From assembly GCF_020103695.1 (NCBI RefSeq), contig NZ_JAHXBF010000006.1:461432-525431 (forward strand): 64,000 bases of DNA. The letters run 5' to 3'. Within the stretch, counting starts at the first letter, position 1; every line of letters starts with the position of its first letter. Positions 51,426 to 60,404 of the stretch are shown here, one piece after another. Under the pieces are notes generated by a model, which was not told the origin of the DNA, made no database searches, and worked only from the letters and a program-made list of their open reading frames with translations. Made by a program: the position numbers and the translations under genes. Source of the DNA: Hyalangium versicolor. GTDB taxonomy: Bacteria; Myxococcota; Myxococcia; Myxococcales; Myxococcaceae.

Positions 51426-54038
51426 ATGAAAACACTCGCCTTCGTCCTCTGTCTCCTCGCCGCGACCGGGGCCCTGGCTCAGGCCTCGGATGCCGGCACG
51501 CCTCCCGACGCGGGCACGCCTACTGGAGTGCTCACCAAGGCTCCCGTCCTCAAGCGCCAGGTGGAGGCGCAGTACCCGCCCGAGGCCCTCGCTCAGCAGC
51601 TCGAGGGCACGGTGGTGATGAACATCGACATCTCCGAGACGGGCGCCGTCACGGAGGTGCAGGTGACACAGCCCGCGGGCCATGGCTTCGATGAGGCGGC
51701 CGTGGCTGCGGTGCGCCAGTTCGAGTTCGAGCCCGCCGAGGTGGACAACGTCCCCGCGCCGGTGCGCATCGAGTACGCGTACCAGTTCGTCTGGCGCGCC
51801 CCGCCGCCTCCCGAGGGCACCGAGTCGGGGCAGGCCCCCGAGCCGCCGGTGAACTTCAGTGGCCGGGCGCTGGAGCGGGGCACCCGCCGTCCGCTCTCGG
51901 GCGCCGAGGTGGCTCTACCCGAGCTACAGAAGACCACTAGCACGGATGAGGACGGCCGCTTCTCGTTCCGGGGCGTCCCCGTGGGCACGCACGAGGTGCT
52001 CGTGGTGCTCAGCGGGTATGACCGGTTCCGCACGAAGGAGACGATCGCCGAGGGTCAGGAGACGCAGGCGACGTACTACGTGCAGAAGCGCATCTTCAGC
52101 CAGTACGAGACGGTGGTGCGCAGCGAGCGCGAGCGCAAGGAGGTCACCCGTACCACGCTCCAGGTGGCGGAGATCCAGAAGGTGCCCGGTACGCAGGGCG
52201 ACACGTTGAAGGTGGTGCAGAACCTGCCCGGCGTGGCGCGGCCCGCCTTCAATGGAGGCCAGCTCGTCATCCGTGGCACCAGTCCGAATGACTCGGGCGT
52301 CTTCTTGGACGGGCAGCGGATTCCCCTGCTGTACCACTTTGGCGGACTGACCTCCGTGTACAACTCGGACCTGCTGGAGGCGCTGGACTACCTGCCCGGC
52401 AACTTCTCCGCCTACTACGGCAACGTCACCGGCGGCGTCATCAACGTGCGCAGCCGAGCGCCCAAGTCGGATCGCTTCCACGGCACCGTGGGCGTGAGCC
52501 TCATCGAGTCCAATGCCGTGCTCGAGGGTCCCATCACCGACAACCTGAGCATCGCCGTGGGCGGCCGGCGCTCCTATATCGACCTGGTGTTGAAGCTCGT
52601 CCCCGAGAACGAGGACGGCCCGGCCATCCAGGTGGCGCCGCGCTACTACGATGCCCAGGTGAAGTTGCAATGGACGCCGAGCAAGCGGCACACCTTCACC
52701 CTGCAGGGGCTCACCTCGAATGACGTGCTGGGCTTGGTGTTCGACCGGCCCGCGGATGACGACCCGAGCATCAACGGTGACTTCAACATCACCACTGGCT
52801 TCAACCAGGTTCGGCTCGGCCACCAGTACAAGGCCGGCAACTTCAGCCTGGAGAGCCAGGGCATGGTGGGCAATACGCTCATCGAGTTCGTCATCGGAGA
52901 TCGCTTCCTGCGCATCTCCTCGCTGGACCTGGATCTGCGCTCCACCGCTGAGTACACGCTGAGCGATTCGCTCACCCTGGCGGGCGGCTTGGACATCCAG
53001 TACGCGGGTGCCCAGGTGAAGGCCCGGGTCCAGGAGCCGCCTCGCGAGGGCGAGCCGTTCGGCCCTCAGGTGACGGAGGAGATCATCACGGCGGATGACG
53101 ACTACTACCAGTACTTCCCAGGCATCTGGGCCGAGGCGCGCTGGAAGCCGGTGAAGGGCCTGCTGGTGGTTCCCGGTGTGCGCAGTGAGAGCTACCTGTT
53201 CAAGGATCAGCAGGTGAACAAGCGCTCGCTGAACCCACGGCTGGCGGTGCGCTACGCGCTCACGGATCAGGTGACGCTCAAGGGCGGCGCGGGCCTCTAC
53301 CACGGGCCTCCGATCAACGAGGAGCCCAGCGTCTCGTTCGGCAACCCGGAGCTGCGTGCCAAGCGCTCCATCCAGTACAGCGTGGGCACCGAGTGGCAGC
53401 CCCAGCCCGAGTACTTCATCAGCGGCGAGCTCTTCTACAACGACTTGAACCGCCTCATCGTCAGCTCGAGCCGGCTGGTGGAACGGGATGGGCAGTTGGT
53501 GACCGAGCGGCTGAGCAATGAAGGCACTGGCCGTATCTACGGTTTCGAGTTGCTGGCGCGGCGCGCCCTCACCGAGCGCTTCTTCGGGTGGGTGGCGTAC
53601 ACCTTCAGCCGCAGCGAGCGACGGGACAGGCCGGACGGGGCGCTGCGCCTGTTCGACAACGACCAGACGCACGTGCTCACGGTGATTGGCAGCTACAAGC
53701 TGCCGGCCGGGTGGGAGGTGGGAGCGCGCTTCCGCTTCTCCTCCGGTAACCCGACCACGCCCATTGTTGGAGCGCGGAGGGACGACGTCACGGACGTGTT
53801 CATCCCCATCTTCGGCGGGGTGAACTCGCAGCGGCTGCCCAACTTCCACCAGATGGATATCCGCGTGGACAAGAACTTCATCTTCGACACGTGGAGCCTG
53901 GACCTGTACGTGGACCTGACCAACGCCTACAACAACCCGGCGAAGGAAGGCACCGTCTACAACTACAACTACTCCGAGTCGGCGTTCCTGGAGGGCCTGC
54001 CCATCCTGCCGATCCTCGGCGCCAAGGGGACCTTCTGA
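51426..54038 (+). CDS. TonB-domain / TonB-dependent receptor fusion
   Basis: 870 residues. Signal peptide (LAFVLCLLAATGALAQ); then a TonB C-terminal domain at about 40–115 (RQVEAQYPPEALAQQLEGTVVMNIDIS; QFEFEPAEVDNVPAPVRIEYAY); a carboxypeptidase-regulatory-like beta-sandwich (about 145–215); a TonB-receptor plug about 230–330 (PGTQGDTLKVVQNLPGVARPAFNGGQLVIRGTSPNDSG); and a beta-barrel ending ...ILGAKGTF. A receptor that carries its own TonB domain is seen in myxobacteria. Downstream and only one base from the stop begins a lipoprotein gene, possibly the receptor's surface partner. Confidence 0.92.
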   Translation: MKTLAFVLCLLAATGALAQASDAGTPPDAGTPTGVLTKAPVLKRQVEAQYPPEALAQQLEGTVVMNIDISETGAVTEVQVTQPAGHGFDEAAVAAVRQFEFEPAEVDNVPAPVRIEYAYQFVWRAPPPPEGTESGQAPEPPVNFSGRALERGTRRPLSGAEVALPELQKTTSTDEDGRFSFRGVPVGTHEVLVVLSGYDRFRTKETIAEGQETQATYYVQKRIFSQYETVVRSERERKEVTRTTLQVAEIQKVPGTQGDTLKVVQNLPGVARPAFNGGQLVIRGTSPNDSGVFLDGQRIPLLYHFGGLTSVYNSDLLEALDYLPGNFSAYYGNVTGGVINVRSRAPKSDRFHGTVGVSLIESNAVLEGPITDNLSIAVGGRRSYIDLVLKLVPENEDGPAIQVAPRYYDAQVKLQWTPSKRHTFTLQGLTSNDVLGLVFDRPADDDPSINGDFNITTGFNQVRLGHQYKAGNFSLESQGMVGNTLIEFVIGDRFLRISSLDLDLRSTAEYTLSDSLTLAGGLDIQYAGAQVKARVQEPPREGEPFGPQVTEEIITADDDYYQYFPGIWAEARWKPVKGLLVVPGVRSESYLFKDQQVNKRSLNPRLAVRYALTDQVTLKGGAGLYHGPPINEEPSVSFGNPELRAKRSIQYSVGTEWQPQPEYFISGELFYNDLNRLIVSSSRLVERDGQLVTERLSNEGTGRIYGFELLARRALTERFFGWVAYTFSRSERRDRPDGALRLFDNDQTHVLTVIGSYKLPAGWEVGARFRFSSGNPTTPIVGARRDDVTDVFIPIFGGVNSQRLPNFHQMDIRVDKNFIFDTWSLDLYVDLTNAYNNPAKEGTVYNYNYSESAFLEGLPILPILGAKGTF

Positions 54039-54039
54039 C

Positions 54040-54906
54040 ATGCGCGCGCCCGTTCTCTTCTTCCTGGCGCTGGGAGTGGCTGCGTGTGGCCCGGACTTCG
54101 AGCTGCAGAGCGAGATCCGCCGGGTTCGCGTGCTGGCCATCAAGGCCGAGCCCGCCGAGCTGGCGTTCAACCCGGACTCCTCCACGTTGCCTCCGCCCGT
54201 CGTGTTCACCACGCTGGCCGTGGCGCCGGATGAGCGCCCGGTGAGCGTGGCGCTCGCGCTGTGCCGGCCCGGCAATGCCTACAGCAACGAGCTGGACTGC
54301 CCGGGCCAGGACGGCGCTTCGCTGCCGCAGGGGGAGCTGTCGCTGCAGGATCCGAACGTGCAGCAGATCCTCCAGGAGACGGCGAATGCGGGCAACGGTG
54401 GAGCGCCGATCGACCTCAATGATCCGGCGACGCGCGCGGTGCTCGAGAAGGGGGTGCCGCTCTCCGTCGGTTACGAGGCCACGGATGGTACCGATGCGCC
54501 CGCGGGTGTGGAGGAAGGCGTGCGTCGGCTGACGCTGAGACTCACGGCGACCCCCAACCAGAACCCGCGCATGGAGGAGATCTTGTTGGACGATGCGCCG
54601 CTCGCGGGTCCGCTACCGCTGGACACGGAGGTAGTCCTGCGGCCACGGCTGGCCGAGGGCAGCCTGGAGACGTACGAGAGCGACGAGGGCCCACGCACCG
54701 AGCAGGTCTTCTACAGCTGGTACGCCACCGGCGATGGCGAGGTGAAGCAGCTGCGCTCACTGGAGCCCGTGGACGACAAGCCGGGCGAGCCCACCATCAA
54801 GTACCAGACGCCGAGCACGCCCCAGCGCATCACGTTCTATGTGGTGGCCCGGGACGGGCGCGGCGGCGAGGACTGGCTGACGCGCACGGTGGAGGTGGGG
54901 CCGTAG
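54040..54906 (+). CDS. Lipoprotein co-encoded with the TonB receptor
   Basis: 288 residues. Signal MRAPVLFFLALGVAACG with Cys16 lipobox. The mature part is acidic and beta-rich (VRVLAIKAEPAELAFNPDSS; VFTTLAVAPDERPVSVALALCRPGN; FYVVARDGRGGEDWLTRTVEV). No family recognised, but the layout resembles lipoproteins paired with TonB receptors (SusD-like in principle, not in sequence). Starts one base after the receptor stop. Confidence 0.8.
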   Translation: MRAPVLFFLALGVAACGPDFELQSEIRRVRVLAIKAEPAELAFNPDSSTLPPPVVFTTLAVAPDERPVSVALALCRPGNAYSNELDCPGQDGASLPQGELSLQDPNVQQILQETANAGNGGAPIDLNDPATRAVLEKGVPLSVGYEATDGTDAPAGVEEGVRRLTLRLTATPNQNPRMEEILLDDAPLAGPLPLDTEVVLRPRLAEGSLETYESDEGPRTEQVFYSWYATGDGEVKQLRSLEPVDDKPGEPTIKYQTPSTPQRITFYVVARDGRGGEDWLTRTVEVGP

Positions 54907-54907
54907 C

Positions 54908-56182
54908 TCAGGCCGGAGCTGCTCCGGCCTGCTCGAGCGCGGCGGAGGCCCGGCCGAGTCCCTCGGCCACCGAGGTGAACGCGTCCGCCGTGCGCACCCG
55001 CCCCTCGCCGAACCGGTTCACATAGAGCTGACGCACCGCCGGGATCTGCGAGGAGCCGCCGGTCAGGAACACCGCGTCGATCTCTCCCGCCCCCGCGCAC
55101 CGCTCCAGCAGCCCCTGAGTCACCTGGTCCAACTCCGTGAGCAGCGGTTGGCAGAAGGTGTCGAACTCGGCGCGCGTGATGCGCTCGTGCAGCGTGATGC
55201 GCGCCTCCTCGAAGTCCAGTATCGCCTCGTCCTGCGCCGACAGCTTCACCTTGGCCTGCTCGATGGCTCGGAAGAGCCGATAGCCCAGGTTCTCCATCAC
55301 CAGGTCGTACAGCGCCTCCGCCGTCTCCGGCTTGTCGCTGGACTCCAGCATCAGCTCCAGCAGCTCCTGCGTGGACTTCTCACGGATGAACGACATCTCG
55401 TGCCAGGACAGCAGCTTGGCCATCACATGCTGCGGCACCGGCAGCCGCTTGTCCGAGAAGCCTCGAACCTTGTACGTGGTTCCCGCGCCGAACCGCGGCA
55501 GCAGCTTGTTGCGCATGATCTCCGCGTCGAAGCGGTCTCCTCCAATCCGCACGCCCGTGGAGCCCACCACGTCCGGCTTCCGGTCCGGGTTTCCTCGCCG
55601 GGACGGCCCCAGCCGCATCAGCGTCAGGTCGGTGGTGCCCGCGCCGAAGTCCGCCACCAGCACCAGCTCGTCCTTGGACAGTTGCGCCTCGTACGCGAGC
55701 GCCGCGGCGATGGGTTCGATGAGGAACTGGATGCGCGTGAAGCCCGCCAGCTCCGCTGCCTTGCGCAGGCGTTGCTCGGCCAGCGCATCCGCCTCGGGCT
55801 CGGAGGTGAAGAGGGCCGGGCGCCCCAGGATGACGGCCTCGGGAGGGCTGCCCAACTGCACCCCCGTCGCCTCTCGTACCCGGCGTAACAGTACCGCCAC
55901 CAGCTCTTCAATGGTCCACGTGCGGCCGTGCACCTGCGTGGCGCGGAACGAGCGGCTGTGGAGGAAGGACTTCACCGACTGGATGAAGCGTCCGGCGTTG
56001 TCCTCCAGGTAGCGGGTGATGGCCTCCTCGCCGGCGTAGGTGATGCGATCGTCTTCTGGGAAGAAGAGCACCGAGCGGAAGAGGCGAGGCTCCCGCGTCC
56101 CAGGAGCGATGGGCAGCACGCGGCCGTCAGGCAGGGCCGCCGCCGTGTTGCTGGTTCCGAAGTCGAGTCCGCAGACAGGCAT
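54908..56182 (-). CDS. YegD-type Hsp70-like chaperone/ATPase
   Basis: 424 residues from the ATG at 56182 (MPVCGLDFGTSN); an ATG at 56197 is possible. The full actin/Hsp70 ATPase fold is present: LDFGTSNTAAAL, LIEPIAAALAYEAQ, LVADFGAGTTDLTLMRLG, FLTGGSSQIPAVRQL. It lacks the substrate-binding domain of DnaK, as YegD does. Function in the cell is not established. Convergent with the lipoprotein gene at 54040 (one base between). Confidence 0.93.
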   Translation of the reverse strand: MPVCGLDFGTSNTAAALPDGRVLPIAPGTREPRLFRSVLFFPEDDRITYAGEEAITRYLEDNAGRFIQSVKSFLHSRSFRATQVHGRTWTIEELVAVLLRRVREATGVQLGSPPEAVILGRPALFTSEPEADALAEQRLRKAAELAGFTRIQFLIEPIAAALAYEAQLSKDELVLVADFGAGTTDLTLMRLGPSRRGNPDRKPDVVGSTGVRIGGDRFDAEIMRNKLLPRFGAGTTYKVRGFSDKRLPVPQHVMAKLLSWHEMSFIREKSTQELLELMLESSDKPETAEALYDLVMENLGYRLFRAIEQAKVKLSAQDEAILDFEEARITLHERITRAEFDTFCQPLLTELDQVTQGLLERCAGAGEIDAVFLTGGSSQIPAVRQLYVNRFGEGRVRTADAFTSVAEGLGRASAALEQAGAAPA

Positions 56183-56334
56183 GGCGCCAGCGCCCATACC
56201 GCTGAACCGGCTCCGACGGTAGCGCCTTCTCGTAGGAGAGGCAGGAGGGCGGGCCCTGGACGCCTGTCCGGCTGGGTTGGCGCTCCACTTCCGCGCTCCA
56301 TCTTTGCCCTGTCCATTTGACGACAGGAGAGACC

Positions 56335-57171
56335 ATGAGATTCGGCGCAGGATGGTTGTCGGCCGGAGTCGCCGCCTTGCTCCTCACCGCGGGGTGCAAG
56401 GAGGGCAAGTTCGTGGGGGATCAGCAAGCCACGGCGTCCCGGTCGGCGGAGAAGGCCCAGGAGCAGTCCGAGAAGGCGATCGACCAGGCGAAGCGGGCCC
56501 AGGAGAAGGCCACGGACGAGCAGAAAGACGCGGCCCGGGCGCAGCGGAACCTGGAAGACGCGCAGCGGGACCTGAAGGAGGCCGAGGCCAAGGCTCGGAC
56601 GGAAGCTCAGCAGGCGCAGCAGGCTCAGCAGGCGGCCCAGCAGCAGACGCAGCAGGCCCAGCAGACGGTGGCCCAGTCCCAGCAGAGCGCGCTAGAGGCC
56701 CAGCGCATGCAGCAGGCCGAGCTGGCGCAGCAAGTGGAGCCTCAGGAGGGGCAGGCCCAGCCACCGGCGGAGCAGACTCCCGCCCAGGGGGACCAGAGCT
56801 CCCAGCAGACTCAGCAGTCCGTGGCCCAGGCTCCGGCGGGGACGTCGCAGCCGCAGGGAGAGCAGTTCATCGTGGGCGAGGTGCTGACGGTGAATGCTCG
56901 CGAGGTGCTGGTGAGCGACCGGGGTGAGCCGAGGCTCCGGCTCCAAGTGCGGCCAGGGACGCAGATCTATGTGGATGGGCGCCTGGCGCGGACCACGGAT
57001 ATCGAGGAGGGCAGCCAGGTGCGTGCCTCGTACCGCGACCAGGGAGGTGAGCCGACCGCCACGCGCATCGAAGTGACGACCTCCGTGCGGCCCGCCGCGC
57101 CAGTGGCCCCCGAGAGCGGTGAATCCTCTCCCGGTGACCAGGAGCCGTCCTTCCAGCCGGACAGCAAGTGA
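56335..57171 (+). CDS. Lipoprotein with Gln/Ala-rich coiled coil and C-terminal beta domain
   Basis: 278 residues from the ATG at 56335 (GGAGAG upstream). Lipobox LLLTAGC. A long helical region of Lys/Glu/Gln/Ala repeats (QEQSEKAIDQAKRAQEKATDEQ; QQAQQAAQQQTQQAQQ) leads to a C-terminal domain (GEVLTVNAREVLVSDRGEPRLRL; IEEGSQVRASYRDQGGEP). Same architecture as the lipoprotein at 15737; probable paralogue. Envelope spacer/anchor likely. Confidence 0.8.
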   Translation: MRFGAGWLSAGVAALLLTAGCKEGKFVGDQQATASRSAEKAQEQSEKAIDQAKRAQEKATDEQKDAARAQRNLEDAQRDLKEAEAKARTEAQQAQQAQQAAQQQTQQAQQTVAQSQQSALEAQRMQQAELAQQVEPQEGQAQPPAEQTPAQGDQSSQQTQQSVAQAPAGTSQPQGEQFIVGEVLTVNAREVLVSDRGEPRLRLQVRPGTQIYVDGRLARTTDIEEGSQVRASYRDQGGEPTATRIEVTTSVRPAAPVAPESGESSPGDQEPSFQPDSK

Positions 57172-57241
57172 CGTCTCCGAGCGGCAGCCGGGGCAGCCTC
57201 GAGAGTTGCTTCGGCTGTCAGCCCGGTTGGAGCTGTCGGGC

Positions 57242-57769
57242 TCAGTGCAGCGCGTGCTCCTCAAGGAGTTTCTGCGCGGCGGCGGGCCCCTTCCATCCGA
57301 GGATGCGAGCATCCTTGTTAGCGAAGGCCACCACGGTGAGGAAGAAGTGCTCCAGTTCCTCTCGCTCCCGGCGGGAGAGGTCCTGGTGGCTGTGCAGGTG
57401 GTCGGAGCGTGCCGCGGACACAGGCACCATCAGGAGCCTGTCATTGCGCTCGCGGCCTCGGCCCCGCTTCTTCTTCTGATCCACCTCGAGCACGCCGAGC
57501 GCGCGGCAGGGCAGAACGACGCCGGGCCAGGTGGCCACGTCCCAGTACACCAGGGCATCCAGCGGATCACCGTCCGGCCCCTTGGTGCTGGGGATGAAGC
57601 CCCAGTCGAAGGGGTATCGGAACCCTCGTGTCAGGGGACGGCTGATGGTGAAGGTGCCCAGCTCCGGCTCGTACTTCAGCTTCACCGTGGAGCCGCGAGG
57701 GGACTCGACGACGACATGGAAGGTGCCTGGCTCGCCGCGAAGGGGCAGCTGCGTGAGGTCCGTCGTCAT
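57242..57769 (-). CDS. ppa: Inorganic pyrophosphatase (family I)
   Basis: 175 residues. Soluble family I PPase: VVVESPRGSTVKLKYEPELG (catalytic Lys/Glu), FRYPFDWGFIPSTKGPDGDPLDALVYW, with the Asp residues that bind metal in DGDPLDAL. Hydrolyses PPi to phosphate, driving biosynthesis. Length is right for the bacterial enzyme. It sits upstream of the small membrane-protein gene in the opposite order (10 bases). Confidence 0.96.
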   Translation of the reverse strand: MTTDLTQLPLRGEPGTFHVVVESPRGSTVKLKYEPELGTFTISRPLTRGFRYPFDWGFIPSTKGPDGDPLDALVYWDVATWPGVVLPCRALGVLEVDQKKKRGRGRERNDRLLMVPVSAARSDHLHSHQDLSRREREELEHFFLTVVAFANKDARILGWKGPAAAQKLLEEHALH

Positions 57770-57779
57770 GGTCTGTCTC

Positions 57780-58250
57780 TCACTCCGTGGCGAGTGAGCG
57801 CGTGAAGCGTGCGGCGGCCAGGCCTCCCAGGAGATACCAGGCTATGGTGAGTAGCGAGGTGGAGGTACGAGCCTGGCTGGGGCGTCGGCCGAGGCCCAGG
57901 AAGGGTGGGAGCACTACGGCGCCCAGTCCGGCGAGGCCTCCCAGAAGGGCGCCGCGCAGGTACGGGCGGCGCGGACGGCCCAGGGCCACGAGCGAGTAGA
58001 AGAGCGAGTTGGTGAGGATGTCGCCCAGCAAGGCCTGGCGGTGGAGTCGCTGGCCACGGCTCGGGCGGAGTCCGAGCCAACGGGCCCCTTTCTTCAGCGA
58101 GCGCTTGCCGAGCACATCCATCCGCGGAGGATGGTCCAGCACGCGGCGGGCGCCCTCGTGGATGAGGGTGACGGCGAGCGCCCCGGCGAGGCCAGGACCC
58201 AATGCGCGCAGGGAGACACGGGACTCGGGGACAAGGGTGGTTTCGCTCAC
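57780..58250 (-). CDS. Hypothetical membrane protein
   Basis: 156 residues from the GTG at 58250, which has an AGGAGG site six bases upstream; a longer frame to 58346 is not supported. Two to four hydrophobic stretches (ALGPGLAGALAVTLIHEGA; LRGALLGGLAGLGAVVLPPFLGLG; LLTIAWYLLGGLAAARF). Basic, arginine-rich. Likely an inner membrane protein; family unknown. The stop is 10 bases before the PPase start on the same strand, so the two may be co-transcribed. Confidence 0.75.
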   Translation of the reverse strand: MSETTLVPESRVSLRALGPGLAGALAVTLIHEGARRVLDHPPRMDVLGKRSLKKGARWLGLRPSRGQRLHRQALLGDILTNSLFYSLVALGRPRRPYLRGALLGGLAGLGAVVLPPFLGLGRRPSQARTSTSLLTIAWYLLGGLAAARFTRSLATE

Positions 58251-58455
58251 AAGAGCCTCCTGGGGATGGGTGACACCCCGAGCCTTGAAGCTAGACACCT
58301 GTCGGAGGAGGCTCTGGGGCGTCACGCCTGCCTGCTCGGTGCACACAGAGGCTGCTGAGCGAGGAGCTATAGTGTGCGGCTGCGGCCTGCAGTGCCTGAT
58401 GCCTCGACGAAGGGTGGGACGCGGTTCTCTGCCACTGGGTTACAGAGAGGAGCCA

Positions 58456-59415
58456 ATGGGGATGAACCGTCAGCGGGCATGGCTCTTCCTGGGCGCATGG
58501 AGCGTCATGGCTGCCGTGAACTGTGGCCGGTGCGAGGAGCGCGCCACACAGAAGAGTCCAGTCCATGCACTCAAACCGGAGACGGAAGCGGTTGCGATGC
58601 CTCCCTTGCCTGAGCCGGAGTTCCTGCGGCTGGATACACGGTTGCTGGAACTGGCGGGACAAGTGGACACCGGGAATCGCTACCTGTCGGCCGTCATGGT
58701 CTCAGCTCTCTCAGGCGAGGAGGAGAAGTCGTGGTGCAGCGGGGTAGCCATCAGCCCTCACCTGGTGCTGACGGCTGGCCATTGCGTGTGCGAGCGGAGA
58801 GTTCAGGGAGGGCTGGAGGGCGGAGGCCAGAGCCTCATCTCTGCACGAGCCTGCTTTGAAGCCGCGAAGGTGGGGGTGCTCTCCTACCTGCCACCCGTTG
58901 AGCAAGGAGCTCGGAGTGGGGGCTCGGAGACGAGCATCCACCCTGGAACGGTGCGGCCTCATCCTGCTCTGCGGATCGTGCTCGATGAACAGGGGCGGGT
59001 GCTGTCGAGTCACGCGGATTTTGCCCTCATCCTCCTGCGCGATCCTCTGGCGTTTCCAGGCATGTCCCTGGCCGACACGGAAGTTCGGGTGGGGGACTCG
59101 GTCACCATCGTGGGGTACGGCTATGACGAGGTCGAGAGGGTCACGGGCTCCGAGCGCCGCTTCTGCGTGAACGAAGTGCGGAGGCTCGCCACCGCGGAGG
59201 ATGAGAGAGTGCTGATCCGGCAGCCTGGAGGGCATCGATACAGGCAGGACAGCGGAGGCCCCTGTTTGCGCCAGGGCGTGGCGGGAGCGGAGCTTGTCGG
59301 AATCTCGAGCCGTTGGCTCGGAGATGGGGCGGCCTTCGCGAGCATCCAGGGCTATCAGGCCTGGTTGAGGGAGGAGATCCAGCATGCTGAGGGAACCACC
59401 CCCAAGTCGCAGTGA
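58456..59415 (+). CDS. Trypsin-like serine protease, lipoprotein-like (atypical oxyanion)
   Basis: 319 residues from the ATG at 58456, with AGAGAGGAG upstream. N-terminal signal with Cys (VMAAVNCG), possibly lipid-anchored. S1 fold: SGVAISPHLVLTAGHCVC (His), SSHADFALILLRDPLAF (Asp), and RQDSGGPCL (Ser). In chymotrypsin numbering the residue before Asp194 is normally Gly193 of GDSGG; here it is Gln, so the oxyanion hole is altered. The next gene overlaps by 32 bases and encodes a paralogue with the normal GDSGGPC. Confidence 0.88.
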   Translation: MGMNRQRAWLFLGAWSVMAAVNCGRCEERATQKSPVHALKPETEAVAMPPLPEPEFLRLDTRLLELAGQVDTGNRYLSAVMVSALSGEEEKSWCSGVAISPHLVLTAGHCVCERRVQGGLEGGGQSLISARACFEAAKVGVLSYLPPVEQGARSGGSETSIHPGTVRPHPALRIVLDEQGRVLSSHADFALILLRDPLAFPGMSLADTEVRVGDSVTIVGYGYDEVERVTGSERRFCVNEVRRLATAEDERVLIRQPGGHRYRQDSGGPCLRQGVAGAELVGISSRWLGDGAAFASIQGYQAWLREEIQHAEGTTPKSQ

Positions 59416-60382
59416 GCAACGCGGGGCTGCGGAGTCTGTGAGCGGTCGACGGCCAGCGATATGCCTGGAGCTTGTACTTGTCGTTCTTGCCATGGGATGT
59501 GGTGCGAGCACCGCTGGGACCGTGACCCGCGACCGTCTCCCCGAGTATGTGCCAGCCGAGATACAGCCAGAACTCGGAGAGTCGATCATCTCGAAGAGCC
59601 AGGTCGATATGGACAATCGCTATGCGGCGACGGTCCTGGTGGATGGCGGCAGGGGAGTGTGCAGCGGAGTGCTGATTGCTCCACGCGTGGTCCTGACGGC
59701 GGGCCATTGTGTTTGCGCCCAGCACGAGGTGGCCTCTGACGGTGCTCCACCCCAGACACTCGTAGACAAGACCACGTGCATTCGCACAGCGAAGGTCAGG
59801 GTGTTGACCTATCGCCTCGAGGGCAAGCCGAGGCTGGATGAACTCACAGGCACGGTTGCGCCTCATGAGCAAATGAGGGTCGTCTACAACGACTCGGACA
59901 AGGAGATCTCGAGCAGCGCCGATCTCGCGATGATCGTTCTGAGGTCAGCACCTCAGGGAGTCAAACCCGTGCGTCTGGCGACGGAGCAGGTTCGCTATAC
60001 CCAGCCTGTCACGCTGGTGGGTTTTGGCAGGAGCCAGCCGGACGAGCGGCAAGGGCAGATGCGCCGCTTCGGTTTCAACGAGGTGGTGACCATTGCGGAG
60101 GACGGCGCCACATTCATGATCGGCAAGCCAGTCCAGGTCCGGCGGCCCTACAAGCCCAAGGAGGGACTGCTGGTGCGAGAAGAAGCTTCGTACAGCCTGG
60201 CGGGTGACAGTGGCGGTCCATGCTTGCGTGAGCGCAATGGCTCCATGGAGCTGGTGGGAATCGCCAAGACGCACTACGGCGGCCAGGATCTGGTCCAGTT
60301 CTCGGAATACACCAGCACGTACTTCTACCTGGCGTGGCTTCGCCAGCAGATGGCGAATGCGGAGCGGCAAGGCCCAGACTGA
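59384..60382 (+). CDS. Trypsin-like serine protease, lipoprotein
   Basis: 332 residues from the ATG at 59384 (GGAGG nine bases upstream); a GTG at 59438 gives a more typical lipoprotein signal (VLVVLAMGC). S1 fold: CSGVLIAPRVVLTAGHCVC, SADLAMIVLR, LAGDSGGPCLRE; the triad is intact. It shares the Cys-rich CxxCVC region and overall layout with the upstream copy, showing a tandem duplication. The genes overlap by 32 bases. Likely secreted and membrane-anchored proteases. Confidence 0.88.
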   Translation: MLREPPPSRSEQRGAAESVSGRRPAICLELVLVVLAMGCGASTAGTVTRDRLPEYVPAEIQPELGESIISKSQVDMDNRYAATVLVDGGRGVCSGVLIAPRVVLTAGHCVCAQHEVASDGAPPQTLVDKTTCIRTAKVRVLTYRLEGKPRLDELTGTVAPHEQMRVVYNDSDKEISSSADLAMIVLRSAPQGVKPVRLATEQVRYTQPVTLVGFGRSQPDERQGQMRRFGFNEVVTIAEDGATFMIGKPVQVRRPYKPKEGLLVREEASYSLAGDSGGPCLRERNGSMELVGIAKTHYGGQDLVQFSEYTSTYFYLAWLRQQMANAERQGPD

Positions 60383-60404
60383 GGCAGACGCGTATGCGCT
60401 GCAC

